Below, piece by piece: positions 7,842-14,842 of a stretch of DNA of 64,000 bases. This DNA is from Bin87 sp965217175. Lineage in GTDB: Bacteria > Chloroflexota > Dehalococcoidia > Lucifugimonadales > UBA3495. The notes beneath the pieces are model-generated. The model did not search any database. It saw only the letters and a program-made list of their open reading frames with translations, and had not been told where the DNA came from. A program made the position numbers and the translations under genes. Each line of letters starts with the position of its first letter. The first letter of the stretch is position 1. Where the stretch lies: assembly GCA_965217175.1 (NCBI GenBank), contig OZ244251.1, positions 992,001 to 1,056,000 of the forward strand, given 5' to 3'.

Positions 7842-8672
7842 CTACTCGCCTTCGCTGATGCGGGAGTACATGGCAAGGGGCGTAGCGGCCAACAGTCCGG
7901 CATCCACGGGCAGCACCACACCAGACACCCAGCGGGATTCATCGCTGGCGAGAAAGAGGGCGGCGTAGGCGATGTCCCAGGCGTTGCCCTCCACTCCAAG
8001 GGGGCCGGCCTTTCGCCGCCGTTCGCGGGTTATGGGCTCCATGGTTCCGCCGACCATGGGGGTGTAGATGTGGCCGGGAGCGATAACGTTGACCCGCACG
8101 TTGTCTCGACCCAGGTGCACCGCCATCGTCTCCGACATACCAATGACGCCGGCCTTGGAGGCAGAATAGGGGACGCTGGCCGCGCCGCTGCCGGCGCGGA
8201 CGCCGGCGATGGAGGACATGTTGATGATGCTGCCGCCGCCGGCGTCCATCATTTTGGGAACGGCGTATTTGGTGGTGAGCATCATGCTCTTGAGGTTGAC
8301 GTCCAGCACGTTGTCCCAGACGCTTTCTTCGACGTCGGTGGGAGACCCCGGGCCGGTGATGCCCACGTTGTTGAACAGGATATGCAGGGCTCCATAGCGT
8401 TCAACCGCCGCATCGGCGATGGCCTGGCAGTCTACGGCCAGGGTAACGTCGGCGCCGATGATGGATGCTTCGCCGCCCTCTTCGCGGATGGTGGCCAGGG
8501 TTTCCTCGGCGGCCTGTGGGTTGCGGTCCACCAGCAGCACTCTGGCTCCCTCGCGGGCGAACAGGATGGAGGCGGCCTTTCCAGTTCCCAATCCGGGACC
8601 ACTGGAGCCGGCGCCCGTGATGACGGCGACTTTTCCTTCGAGGCGCAGGCGGCCGGTCGGCATGAGCGTCAT
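7842..8672 (-). CDS. Short-chain dehydrogenase/reductase (SDR), 276 aa
   Basis: Classical SDR oxidoreductase using NAD(P)H. The Rossmann motif TGAGSSGPGLGTG lies at residues 19-31, NNVG at 101-104, the catalytic Ser at 153/154 (NMSS), Tyr169 and Lys173 (YSASK). The acidic residue in LLVDRN after strand 2 favours NAD over NADP. A perfect GGAGG precedes the ATG at 8672. A decayed AhpD-like gene lies 30 bases upstream in the same frame, ended by TGA. The substrate is not deducible; the neighbouring thioesterase suggests an acyl-CoA-linked or hydroxyacid pathway. Confidence 0.9.
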   Translation of the reverse strand: MTLMPTGRLRLEGKVAVITGAGSSGPGLGTGKAASILFAREGARVLLVDRNPQAAEETLATIREEGGEASIIGADVTLAVDCQAIADAAVERYGALHILFNNVGITGPGSPTDVEESVWDNVLDVNLKSMMLTTKYAVPKMMDAGGGSIINMSSIAGVRAGSGAASVPYSASKAGVIGMSETMAVHLGRDNVRVNVIAPGHIYTPMVGGTMEPITRERRRKAGPLGVEGNAWDIAYAALFLASDESRWVSGVVLPVDAGLLAATPLAMYSRISEGE

Positions 8673-8702
8673 AATTACCTCCGGGTGGTTTGTTTTGGGG
8701 TA

Positions 8703-8891
8703 TCAGTCGGTACGGATTCCGATTCCGGTTGCAGCAACCAGGGTCGGGCTTGTTGTGCCTTGGGTGAGAGCCGACGAACCGAATGAGGCGTTGGCGCCGA
8801 GGTTTTGCACCGCTGCCATCAGGTTGGGGTTGATGGACATGCACTTGATGACCGCTGGCACTGCGGCGTCGGTTTCGCGAATCCACGACAT
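8703..8891 (-). pseudogene. Truncated AhpD-like / carboxymuconolactone decarboxylase family remnant, 62 aa
   Basis: The frame opens MSWIRETDAAVPAVIKCMSI and continues NPNLMAAVQNLGANASFGSS. That is the pattern of the N-terminal half of peroxidase-related carboxymuconolactone decarboxylase (AhpD-fold) proteins, which normally run to about 180 residues. Here it stops at a TGA (8703-8705) before the CxxC or redox helix, and the next bases lead straight into the SDR ribosome site. The ribosome site (AAAGGAAA) and ATG survive. I read it as a gene cut short by deletion. A short functional protein cannot be excluded. Confidence 0.5.
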
Positions 8892-8950
8892 GGTCAGTTT
8901 CCTTTGGAGGGCAAGCAGCCGGATGGTGAGGGAGCAGGCGGTCGGCAGGG

Positions 8951-9364
8951 TTATTGCGATGCGGCGGCCGGTGGGACGGCAAGCGCCTGGGGGACGATGG
9001 CCATTCGGAGCTCCGCGGTGCCCAGCACCAGATCTCCGAGGCGCACCACGACCTCGAACTGCAGCTTGTTGCCGGCAACGTGGCCCAGAGTGGAACGGGC
9101 CACGACATCGCTGCCGGCGTCGGCGGGGGCGAGGTGCTTGACGTTGATCTCGTAACCGACGACGGTTTGCTGTTGGTGCAAAAAAGGATACACAGCGCCG
9201 TACGAGGCCTGTTCGATGAGCATCACCATGGCAGGGGTGCTGAACTTGGGGGTGTGCGGAGCGAGGTGCTCCGCGCCAACGGTAATGCGTGCTTCGCCGG
9301 CCAGCCCGGGCCGAATGGCCGGGTTGAGTGGAGGGCGAGCCGGCGAAGGCTCGGGTGTCGTCAT
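8951..9364 (-). CDS. FlK-like hotdog-fold thioesterase, 137 aa
   Basis: The sequence matches the fluoroacetyl-CoA thioesterase (FlK) branch of hotdog enzymes: PGLAGEARITV, then the active-site helix FSTPAMVMLIEQAS with Thr and Glu, then the histidine in VKHLAPADAG. These three residues correspond to the FlK triad. Length is normal. It should hydrolyse a small acyl-CoA; the substrate is unknown and need not be fluorinated. It lies 9 bases downstream of the selenoprotein gene stop on the same strand, so co-transcription is likely. Confidence 0.8.
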   Translation of the reverse strand: MTTPEPSPARPPLNPAIRPGLAGEARITVGAEHLAPHTPKFSTPAMVMLIEQASYGAVYPFLHQQQTVVGYEINVKHLAPADAGSDVVARSTLGHVAGNKLQFEVVVRLGDLVLGTAELRMAIVPQALAVPPAAASQ

Positions 9365-9373
9365 TTAGCGAGG

Positions 9374-9949
9374 TTAGTCGTCGGAGGCCACCGCTGCTTC
9401 CTGACCGGTCAAGATGGACTCAACTTCGTCGGCCAGTTCGGCCGCGCGCTGCTTCACCTCATCGTCGGTGAGGCTGGACAGCGGGTGCTGGGCCACCACG
9501 TACCGATAGTCAGGCACGCCCATCATTCGGGTCATGGCCTGGGCGGTGTTCAGGAACACGTGGGTGATGATTGCCGCGGTGGGTACGCCGCGCTTTTCCA
9601 TATCGATGCCGTCGTGCACACTGCACGAGCTGCAGGACCCTCAATCCCCAACCCCGGTGATGAGGTAGTCGACCTCCCCCAGGATGGAGTCAATCACGTC
9701 CTGCCGGGCAGGCAGGCTGGCGTGGTGCTTGGCGAAGTACTTGACCTCGGAGAAGCCGTGACGCTCATTAAGGATGTTGCCCAGCTCATGGAGGAGCTTG
9801 TCAGCGTTGGCCTTGGAGTTTTCCATGAGGCCGAGACGCTTGCCGGCCAAACCGCCGGAGCGATCGTTCATGTGAAACTCGGTGGTGGGTAGTTCGGTGC
9901 CCCGGGGATTTACCATGCGTAGCCGGGACATGGATTCAGCAGTGGTCAT
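9374..9949 (-). CDS. UGSC-family selenoprotein with in-frame UGA (Sec103), 191 aa
   Basis: Two open frames on the minus strand join into one protein across a single TGA at 9641-9643. Reading that TGA as selenocysteine gives GVGD-Sec-GSCSSCSVHD, which is the defining motif of the UGSC (seleno)protein family. The flanks also fit that family: LAGKRLGLMENSKANADKLL before it, and GVPTAAIITHVF plus VVAQHPLSSL after it. The ATG at 9949 has a GGAGG seven bases upstream. Sec103, Cys106 and Cys109 form a likely redox centre. A hairpin starting 12 bases after the UGA fits a bacterial SECIS. The product is cytoplasmic and its activity is unknown. The large partner protein lies 99 bases upstream. Without SelA/SelB and tRNA-Sec elsewhere in the genome the gene would be broken. 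Confidence 0.88.
9612..9628 (-). promoter_or_regulatory. SECIS-like hairpin for selenocysteine insertion
   Basis: In the mRNA sense, 12 bases after the UGA, a perfect 7-bp stem (UCGUGCA and UGCACGA) closes a GUG loop. The first loop base is G. The distance of the apical loop from the UGA (19 bases) and the loop guanine agree with the known bacterial SECIS model, in which SelB binds a hairpin directly downstream of the UGA. Confidence 0.7.
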
Positions 9950-10048
9950 TTTCAACCTCCCTGTTCGGTCTGTGCAGCTGACATTGCTGATTTGTGGTGT
10001 GACTGGTGTTTGATAAAGCGTGTTGATCCAGGGTTTTGCCAATCCGGA

Positions 10049-11083
10049 TTAATCGGCGCCGGAGTTGATGATTCGGGTGCGGATGCGGTAGCCGGTAGTG
10101 TCGATGATGGCGCTGTAGCGTCCGCCGGTTCCGCCGCCGTGCATGATCAGGATGTCGTTGGGGTCGTTGGCGCAGCGCATGATCAGCTGGTCGTCGCCGG
10201 GTTGTTCGGGTCCCTGCTTGGAACCCAGTTGAACCAGCTCGGCCCGCGAGCGTCCGCTGTTTTCGATGAGAAACTCCTGTATGCCCTGGCGTGTCCAGCC
10301 GTCGCCCTGCAGGGTAAGGGCATGTTCCGGCCCGATGACGATGACCCACTGGGCGGGGTACCGATGGGCTAGGGCCGTTGACCGCAGGGCGTCGCAGATC
10401 CCGAGCAGTATCGAGCGGCCGGTGTGGCCGTAGCTGTTGGGAACGCTCACCGGATTGTACGCAACGGCCACCGTTACGACGCTGTCGGAGGCCTGGAAGC
10501 CACGGCTGACGTGGAGCGGTTCCCAGGGGGAATCTTCTTCGTTTTCGGCGATGCAGAAGGTGTACTTGGCCGGCGTGCCGAGGGTGCCGCGGTCGAGCTG
10601 ACCGGGCCAGGCGTCAAAGCCGTTCATAAAGCAGAGGCGCACGGCTCGACCGATGCTGGCGTTGGCGCGGAAACCGGGCCCGAAAAGACCGTCGCGGCTG
10701 TTGATGCCCAGGGCTTCGCGAATCGGCCCGTTGAGAACCATGAGGATGCTGGGGGAACTGGTGGACGACGCCGCCATATTGACGAAGTTTCGTTCTTCTT
10801 CCAGTGTGCGCAGGGCGGTGACCAGAACGGGGAAGTAGTCGGACTTGCAGCCGGCCATCACGGCATTGGCGGCGGCGTTTTCGGAGGTGATGACACGGCT
10901 GCGCATGTCCAGATTAAGCAGCTCTTCTTCGCCGGTGAGACCGGCCATGGACAGCATCTCGCGAACCTTGTAGTCGGCAGGGGGAACCACGGGCAAGCCA
11001 TCCGTCCAGCCCAGGCGGAAACATTCCTCGATGGCCTCGATGGTATCGGCGGTTTCAACGTGGCGTTCCGCGCTGCTGGTCAT
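10049..11083 (-). CDS. Partner protein of the UGSC selenoprotein (GWTDGLP motif), 344 aa
   Basis: I recognise the opening GWTDGLPVVPPADYKVREML as a conserved signature found in proteins encoded beside UGSC selenoproteins, but no biochemical function is known to me. Other visible features are AAANAVMAGCKSDYFPVLVTAL (about 71-92), NGPIREALGINSRDGLFGPG, and a glycine-rich C-terminal HGGGTGGRYSA. No membrane segment or signal peptide is evident. The stop is a real TAA. The ATG at 11083 has GAGGA upstream. The gene leads the cluster 11083 to 7842 on the minus strand; the pairing suggests a two-component enzyme with the selenoprotein as its redox subunit, which is inference. Confidence 0.75.
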   Translation of the reverse strand: MTSSAERHVETADTIEAIEECFRLGWTDGLPVVPPADYKVREMLSMAGLTGEEELLNLDMRSRVITSENAAANAVMAGCKSDYFPVLVTALRTLEEERNFVNMAASSTSSPSILMVLNGPIREALGINSRDGLFGPGFRANASIGRAVRLCFMNGFDAWPGQLDRGTLGTPAKYTFCIAENEEDSPWEPLHVSRGFQASDSVVTVAVAYNPVSVPNSYGHTGRSILLGICDALRSTALAHRYPAQWVIVIGPEHALTLQGDGWTRQGIQEFLIENSGRSRAELVQLGSKQGPEQPGDDQLIMRCANDPNDILIMHGGGTGGRYSAIIDTTGYRIRTRIINSGAD

Positions 11084-11163
11084 GCTGTCCTCACTTTCGA
11101 TGGTCGCAGTTTACAATATGGTGGGATTTTACACCCGTTGAGTAATATTATCGAATCGACCAG

Positions 11164-11577
11164 TTAATTGGGTTGATCTATGTCGGTCAACGGTTCCAGG
11201 ATGTCGAGGAGGATTGCCATTCGGTCCAGGCCGACGCTTATATCGTCTGGACGAAGGAAACGTTTCCTGGTGTAGAAATAGCCGTGGAGTTCGTTGGCCT
11301 CCGCTCTCAACCCACGCAGCCGCGCATCACCGGACAACTGTTGCGCGCGGTGCATCACGTCAACGAATTCGTCGTGACGGGTGTATTTCCAACCCTTGGC
11401 TTCGGAGACGGCTTTGGCCATCCAGGCCGCCGCGCCCCAGCCCTTTTCGGAAGCCTGGTGCAGGTCGTCCTCGGCGAGGTATTGGCGGCTTTTGACCAGA
11501 AACTCGCGAGCCTGCTGCCGGTAGTCGGCAACGGCGCTGTTCTGGTCGAAAGGTTCGATGGGAGAGGTTTGGGTCAT
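11164..11577 (-). CDS. PaREP1/HEPN-like helical protein, copy 1, 137 aa
   Basis: An all-helical protein with the pattern of PaREP1/HEPN-type domains: AREFLVKSRQYLAEDDLHQASEKGWGAAAWMAKAV in the first half, and a basic FYTRKRFLRPDDI before a final helix. Its first 60 residues are identical to those of the next gene (11625-12038), and the two then diverge. The upstream bases GAGGTAGAGCTCCG are also shared. GGAG lies nine bases before the ATG. HEPN domains are often ribonucleases or toxin partners; no HEPN RxxxxH motif is obvious here, so the role is open. Confidence 0.65.
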   Translation of the reverse strand: MTQTSPIEPFDQNSAVADYRQQAREFLVKSRQYLAEDDLHQASEKGWGAAAWMAKAVSEAKGWKYTRHDEFVDVMHRAQQLSGDARLRGLRAEANELHGYFYTRKRFLRPDDISVGLDRMAILLDILEPLTDIDQPN

Positions 11578-11624
11578 GAGGTAGAGCTCCGGCGTTGTTC
11601 CGGTGGGCTGAGCAGGGCTGCCGG

Positions 11625-12038
11625 TCAGGCGTCGGGTCGGTGTTCGGTCAACGGTTCCAGGATGTCGAGCAGTTGGCTCACATGGTCTAAATCTTCTCGA
11701 ATGACCGCTGCGTCCAGGAACAGTTTTCGGGTGTAGAAATACCGGTGCAAGTCATTGGCGATTCCTCGCCAACCGGACAGCCTTGGATCGCCGGTGAGTC
11801 CTCTGGCGCGATTTAAAACATCGTTGAACTGCTCGTGGTACCTGTATTGCCAGCCCTGAGCTTCGGAGACGGCTTTGGCCATCCAGGCCGCGGCGCCCCA
11901 GCCCTTTTCGGAAGCCTGGTGCAGGTCGTCCTCGGCGAGGTATTGGCGGCTTTTGACCAGAAACTCGCGAGCCTGCTGCCGGTAGTCGGCAACGGCGCTG
12001 TTCTGGTCGAAAGGTTCGATGGGAGAGGTTTGGGTCAT
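11625..12038 (-). CDS. PaREP1/HEPN-like helical protein, copy 2, 137 aa
   Basis: Tandem paralogue of the gene at 11164-11577, of the same length. Residues 1-60 are identical, with a sharp change after SEA(Q/K)GW; the C-terminal half shows only scattered matches (LYRYFYTRKLFLDAAVI here). That split suggests recent gene conversion of the 5' half, or selection for two C-terminal specificities. The gene has the same upstream motif as its twin. A more distant relative is at 46606-46998. Confidence 0.65.
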   Translation of the reverse strand: MTQTSPIEPFDQNSAVADYRQQAREFLVKSRQYLAEDDLHQASEKGWGAAAWMAKAVSEAQGWQYRYHEQFNDVLNRARGLTGDPRLSGWRGIANDLHRYFYTRKLFLDAAVIREDLDHVSQLLDILEPLTEHRPDA

Positions 12039-12083
12039 GAGGTAGAGCTCCGAGGGAGAGCGCGATGCAATCTGTATTTTACT

Positions 12084-12407
12084 TTACTCGCGGAGCTTGC
12101 CGGTAACAATCAGGCCATCGGTAACGCTGTAACCGTGTCCCGGAAATTCGCGCTGGCTGTTGGTATCCATGAAGGATGTGCGCCCGCTGACGATGGGAGT
12201 GATGAATATGACCTCATAGCCGGCCGCGTCCAAATCGTTGCAGCATCGTTCCAGGTGGTCTGTCATCTGTGCCAGCCGGGTCCTCTCTTCGCTGGTGATG
12301 CGGACGCCGCCGGCGCTGCCGCCGTGGGTGGATACGGTGGTGTCGGCGTATATATACCTGGTGATGTAGGTGGGGTTCTTCCCGGAGGTATCAGGCTGGC
12401 GGAACAT
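12084..12407 (-). CDS. Hypothetical protein, 107 aa
   Basis: A short soluble protein beginning MFRQPDTSGKNPTY. The middle (SEERTRLAQMTDHLERCCNDLDAAGYEVIFITPIV) reads as a helix followed by a buried beta strand. The end (HGYSVTDGLIVTGKLRE) reads as two more strands. No known family is recognised. The ribosome site is weak. It sits upstream of the twin PaREP1-like genes on the same strand, 45 bases away, and may be part of the same unit. Confidence 0.5.
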   Translation of the reverse strand: MFRQPDTSGKNPTYITRYIYADTTVSTHGGSAGGVRITSEERTRLAQMTDHLERCCNDLDAAGYEVIFITPIVSGRTSFMDTNSQREFPGHGYSVTDGLIVTGKLRE

Positions 12408-12496
12408 GATGCGCTCTACAAAACCGTTTGCGTTCCCAAAATCAGGCCGACAACCCGGGCGCTGTCATTTCGCCGTCGCGATTGCCACGTCGTCCC

Positions 12497-12670
12497 TAAC
12501 TGTTAAGAGTTGAAAGTAGTATCCTGGCCCCAACCTGTCTTTCCCGCGGACGCGGGAAAGACAGGAAGCCGATAGTAAGCAACATTGCGGTTAAAAGACG
12601 TCTCTGGATTCCGGCTCAAGGCCGGAATGACGGAATGGTATTGAAATCACACGTCGTGTCTGAACTGTGA
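12497..12670 (-). mobile_element. MITE-like element, copy 1 (174 bp, reverse orientation)
   Basis: The element runs from TAACTGTTAAGAGTTGA to TGAACTGTGA, the same imperfect inverted ends as the copies at 25.2, 36.9 and 42.1 kb, and has the same two internal palindromes. The 10 bases on each side (ACGTCGTCCC and CCGTCGCCCT) match at 7 of 10 positions, consistent with an aged target duplication. The flanks together rebuild a type-C repeat (GATTGCCACGTCG... to ...CTCGCAATGAC), so the element inserted into an older repeat. Confidence 0.75.
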
Positions 12671-12768
12671 CCGTCGCCCTGCGCCTCGCAATGACAATGA
12701 GCCGAGCGATGGCCGGGGGTGAGTGGGTGGATTCCCGCTTTCGCTGGAATGACAGGGAGTTCGTGGAT

Positions 12769-13671
12769 TCAGCCGCCCATGCCCTGGAAACGAAGCTGAA
12801 CGCCGGACTTCTCTTCCTGCAGGCGAGCCACCGCGTCTGAGTCTTCGGGACCCCAGCCGCGGAACATCGCCTCGACGTGTCGCTGGTCGACCAGGTTGGA
12901 AAGCTCCATGGGGATTCCGTATTCGCGCCCGAGGTCGGTGGCCAGGCGGACGTCCTTGGCGGCCAGCGCGGTGGCGAACCCGGGTTCGAAGTTGCCGCTG
13001 AACAGGTAGCGGGGGAATTTTTCGGTGAGGCGGCGGTTGCCTCCGCTGCTGTTGGCAATGACATCGGCCAGCGTTTCGAGGTCCACACCCGCCTTGACTC
13101 CCAGCGTCAACGACTCGGCCATCAGCACGCCGATGCCCATGGACAACAGGTTGTTGCAGATTTTGGTTACCATGCCGGCGCCGATGTCGCCGCAGTAGAC
13201 CACGTGGGCGCCGATGGCATCCAGCATTGGCTTTACCTTTTCGAAGGTTGCCCGGTCGCCGCCGGCCATGACAGCCAGGGTTCCCGCGGCAGCTCCGTAC
13301 ACTCCCCCGCTGACGGGAGCGTCCAGAACGGTGACCCCGCGAACGGCGCACTCGGCATGTAGTCGCCGGATGACGGTGGGCGAATTGGTGGACAGGTCGA
13401 CGTAAATATCGCCGGGGCTGGCGCCCGACATGATGCCGTTCTCGCCCATAACCACCGCCTCAACATCGCGCGGCACCGGCAGCGAGGTGAACACGGCGTC
13501 GCTGCCGCCGACGCATCCGGCCGGGCTGTCAGACCAGGTTGCGCCCATCTCCAGCAGGTTGGTGGCCGACTCGCGGCGCAGGTCGTGCACGGTCAGCTGG
13601 TGGCCGGCTTTAATCATGTTAGCAGCCATGGGATTGCCCATATTTCCAACGCCAATGAACCCAGCTTTCAT
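12769..13671 (-). CDS. NAD(P)-dependent beta-hydroxyacid dehydrogenase (3-hydroxyisobutyrate dehydrogenase family), 300 aa
   Basis: The N-terminal Rossmann motif GFIGVGNMGNPMAANMIKAGH begins at residue 4 (the true ATG is at 13671; the open frame upstream is spurious). The substrate motif appears as VLDAPVSGGVYGAAAGTLAV, and the catalytic lysine as TKICNNLLS. LAAKDVRLATDLGREYG is the family's C-terminal signature. GAGGAG lies nine bases before the start. It oxidises a beta-hydroxyacid (3-hydroxyisobutyrate, tartronate semialdehyde or similar); the exact substrate is unknown. It stands alone, divergent from the hydrolase pair. Confidence 0.9.
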   Translation of the reverse strand: MKAGFIGVGNMGNPMAANMIKAGHQLTVHDLRRESATNLLEMGATWSDSPAGCVGGSDAVFTSLPVPRDVEAVVMGENGIMSGASPGDIYVDLSTNSPTVIRRLHAECAVRGVTVLDAPVSGGVYGAAAGTLAVMAGGDRATFEKVKPMLDAIGAHVVYCGDIGAGMVTKICNNLLSMGIGVLMAESLTLGVKAGVDLETLADVIANSSGGNRRLTEKFPRYLFSGNFEPGFATALAAKDVRLATDLGREYGIPMELSNLVDQRHVEAMFRGWGPEDSDAVARLQEEKSGVQLRFQGMGG

Positions 13672-13864
13672 AACGCAAATCTCCTCGAAAACGCCGGCAA
13701 ATTTCTGCGGGCGATAAGTAGGGGCATTATAGCACCGTGTTGGGCGCGCCCCGGATGGTTGCCGCGTGTGCGTAACCACCCGCCGCCTCTTGCCGGGCGA
13801 GGCGTGCCTGCCGACCCATGTATAATGCGGGCAGCAACCGACAATCACCATAAGGAGCAGGCGT

Positions 13865-14842
13865 ATGGCGACCCAGGCAGACCTTGAATCCTTTGTTACC
13901 GAGGTTACGTGCCCGGATGATTTTGACGATTTCTGGGATGGCGTCCTGGCCGAACTGGCCGAAATACCGCTGGATGCCAGGGTCGAGATTGACCCGCTGC
14001 GCAGCACGGACACGGTGAACGTGTATCAGGTTACCTACCGCAGCATGGACGGGCTGGATATATTTGGATGGTACAGCGTGCCCACCGAGGGGGACGGTCC
14101 TTTTCCCGCCGTGCTGATTCTCCCCGGGTACAAGTCGGAACCATCGCTGCGCCGGGACTGGGGACAGAAAGGTGTGGTGGCTCTTTGTGTGGCCGTAAGG
14201 GGCAAGTTGCCCAGCAGCGCGCAGTTCAATCCGGGCTACCCGGGCCTGTTGACTCACGGGGTGGAAAGCCGGGATACCTACAGTTATCGGGGTGTAATCT
14301 CCGACTGCGTCCGCGGCGTGGACTTCCTGCTGTCGCGTCCGGAGGTGGACCCGGAACGCATCTACGCCTGCGGGAGCAGCCAGGGCGGCGGGTTGACCCT
14401 GATCACCACGGCGTTGAGGACGGAAATAAAGGCGGGGGTTTCGGGATACCCGTTCCTGTGCTGTTTCCCGGAATCCATGAAGATGCTGCGCAGTTATCCG
14501 TATGACGAGCTGTCGTGCTACAGCCGGGCTTATCCCGACCGGACAGACCAGATGCTGGAGACGCTGCGGTATTTTGACGCGGTGAACTTTGCGCCGCGCA
14601 TCAAGTGCCCCATGGTGGTGGGTATTGCCCTGGAGGACGAGGTGTGCCCGCCAGGCACGAGCTATGCCGCCTATCGTTTGCTGGGCGGCGAACGGGAGTT
14701 GTGGTTGTTCCCCAACTCGGGCCACGGCAACGCCCACGACTATCCGGCGCAGGAGACGGCCTGGCTGGAGCGCAGGATCGGGGTGAGCCAGGCGCAGGCA
14801 GCCAACGCCCAGGGCGCGCGTCCGCAGGGTACCGACGCATGA
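13865..14842 (+). CDS. Acetyl-xylan-esterase-like alpha/beta hydrolase, 325 aa
   Basis: Alpha/beta hydrolase of the AXE1/dipeptidyl peptidase-like type. The nucleophile elbow GSSQGGG gives Ser172, the acid is likely in LEDEV near 258, and His287 lies in NSGHG. The N-terminal FDDFWDGVLAELAEIPLDARVE is typical of AXE1 proteins. No signal peptide, so it is cytoplasmic. A strong AAGGAG precedes the ATG. A TATAAT at 13821-13826 could be its -10 box, but no good -35 is spaced to it. The stop overlaps the start of the next gene (ATGA), coupling translation of two related proteins, the second of which lacks the nucleophile. Confidence 0.85.
   Translation: MATQADLESFVTEVTCPDDFDDFWDGVLAELAEIPLDARVEIDPLRSTDTVNVYQVTYRSMDGLDIFGWYSVPTEGDGPFPAVLILPGYKSEPSLRRDWGQKGVVALCVAVRGKLPSSAQFNPGYPGLLTHGVESRDTYSYRGVISDCVRGVDFLLSRPEVDPERIYACGSSQGGGLTLITTALRTEIKAGVSGYPFLCCFPESMKMLRSYPYDELSCYSRAYPDRTDQMLETLRYFDAVNFAPRIKCPMVVGIALEDEVCPPGTSYAAYRLLGGERELWLFPNSGHGNAHDYPAQETAWLERRIGVSQAQAANAQGARPQGTDA

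Noticed and set aside
7831..7999. A longer start for the coiled-coil protein, reading antisense through the SDR gene.
   Set aside because: The extension is antisense to the SDR C-terminus and is proline- and cysteine-rich junk.
8673..8705. UGA of the AhpD-like remnant as a second selenocysteine, since the SDR frame continues in register.
   Set aside because: Reading through gives YPKTNHPEV and then the SDR, with no matching domain sequence; the SDR has its own strong ribosome site, and no hairpin follows.
13790..13826. Promoter TTGCCG (13790) with TATAAT (13821) for the hydrolase pair.
   Set aside because: The spacer is 25 bases, too long; the TATAAT alone is noted with the gene.
12769..14013. 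A 414-residue dehydrogenase on the minus strand.
   Set aside because: The first 114 residues are antisense to the hydrolase gene and a promoter region; the Rossmann motif starts at the ATG at 13671.
14605..14838. An upstream start for the second hydrolase.
   Set aside because: It would overlap more than 200 bases of the first hydrolase; the ATGA overlap at 14839 is the natural start.
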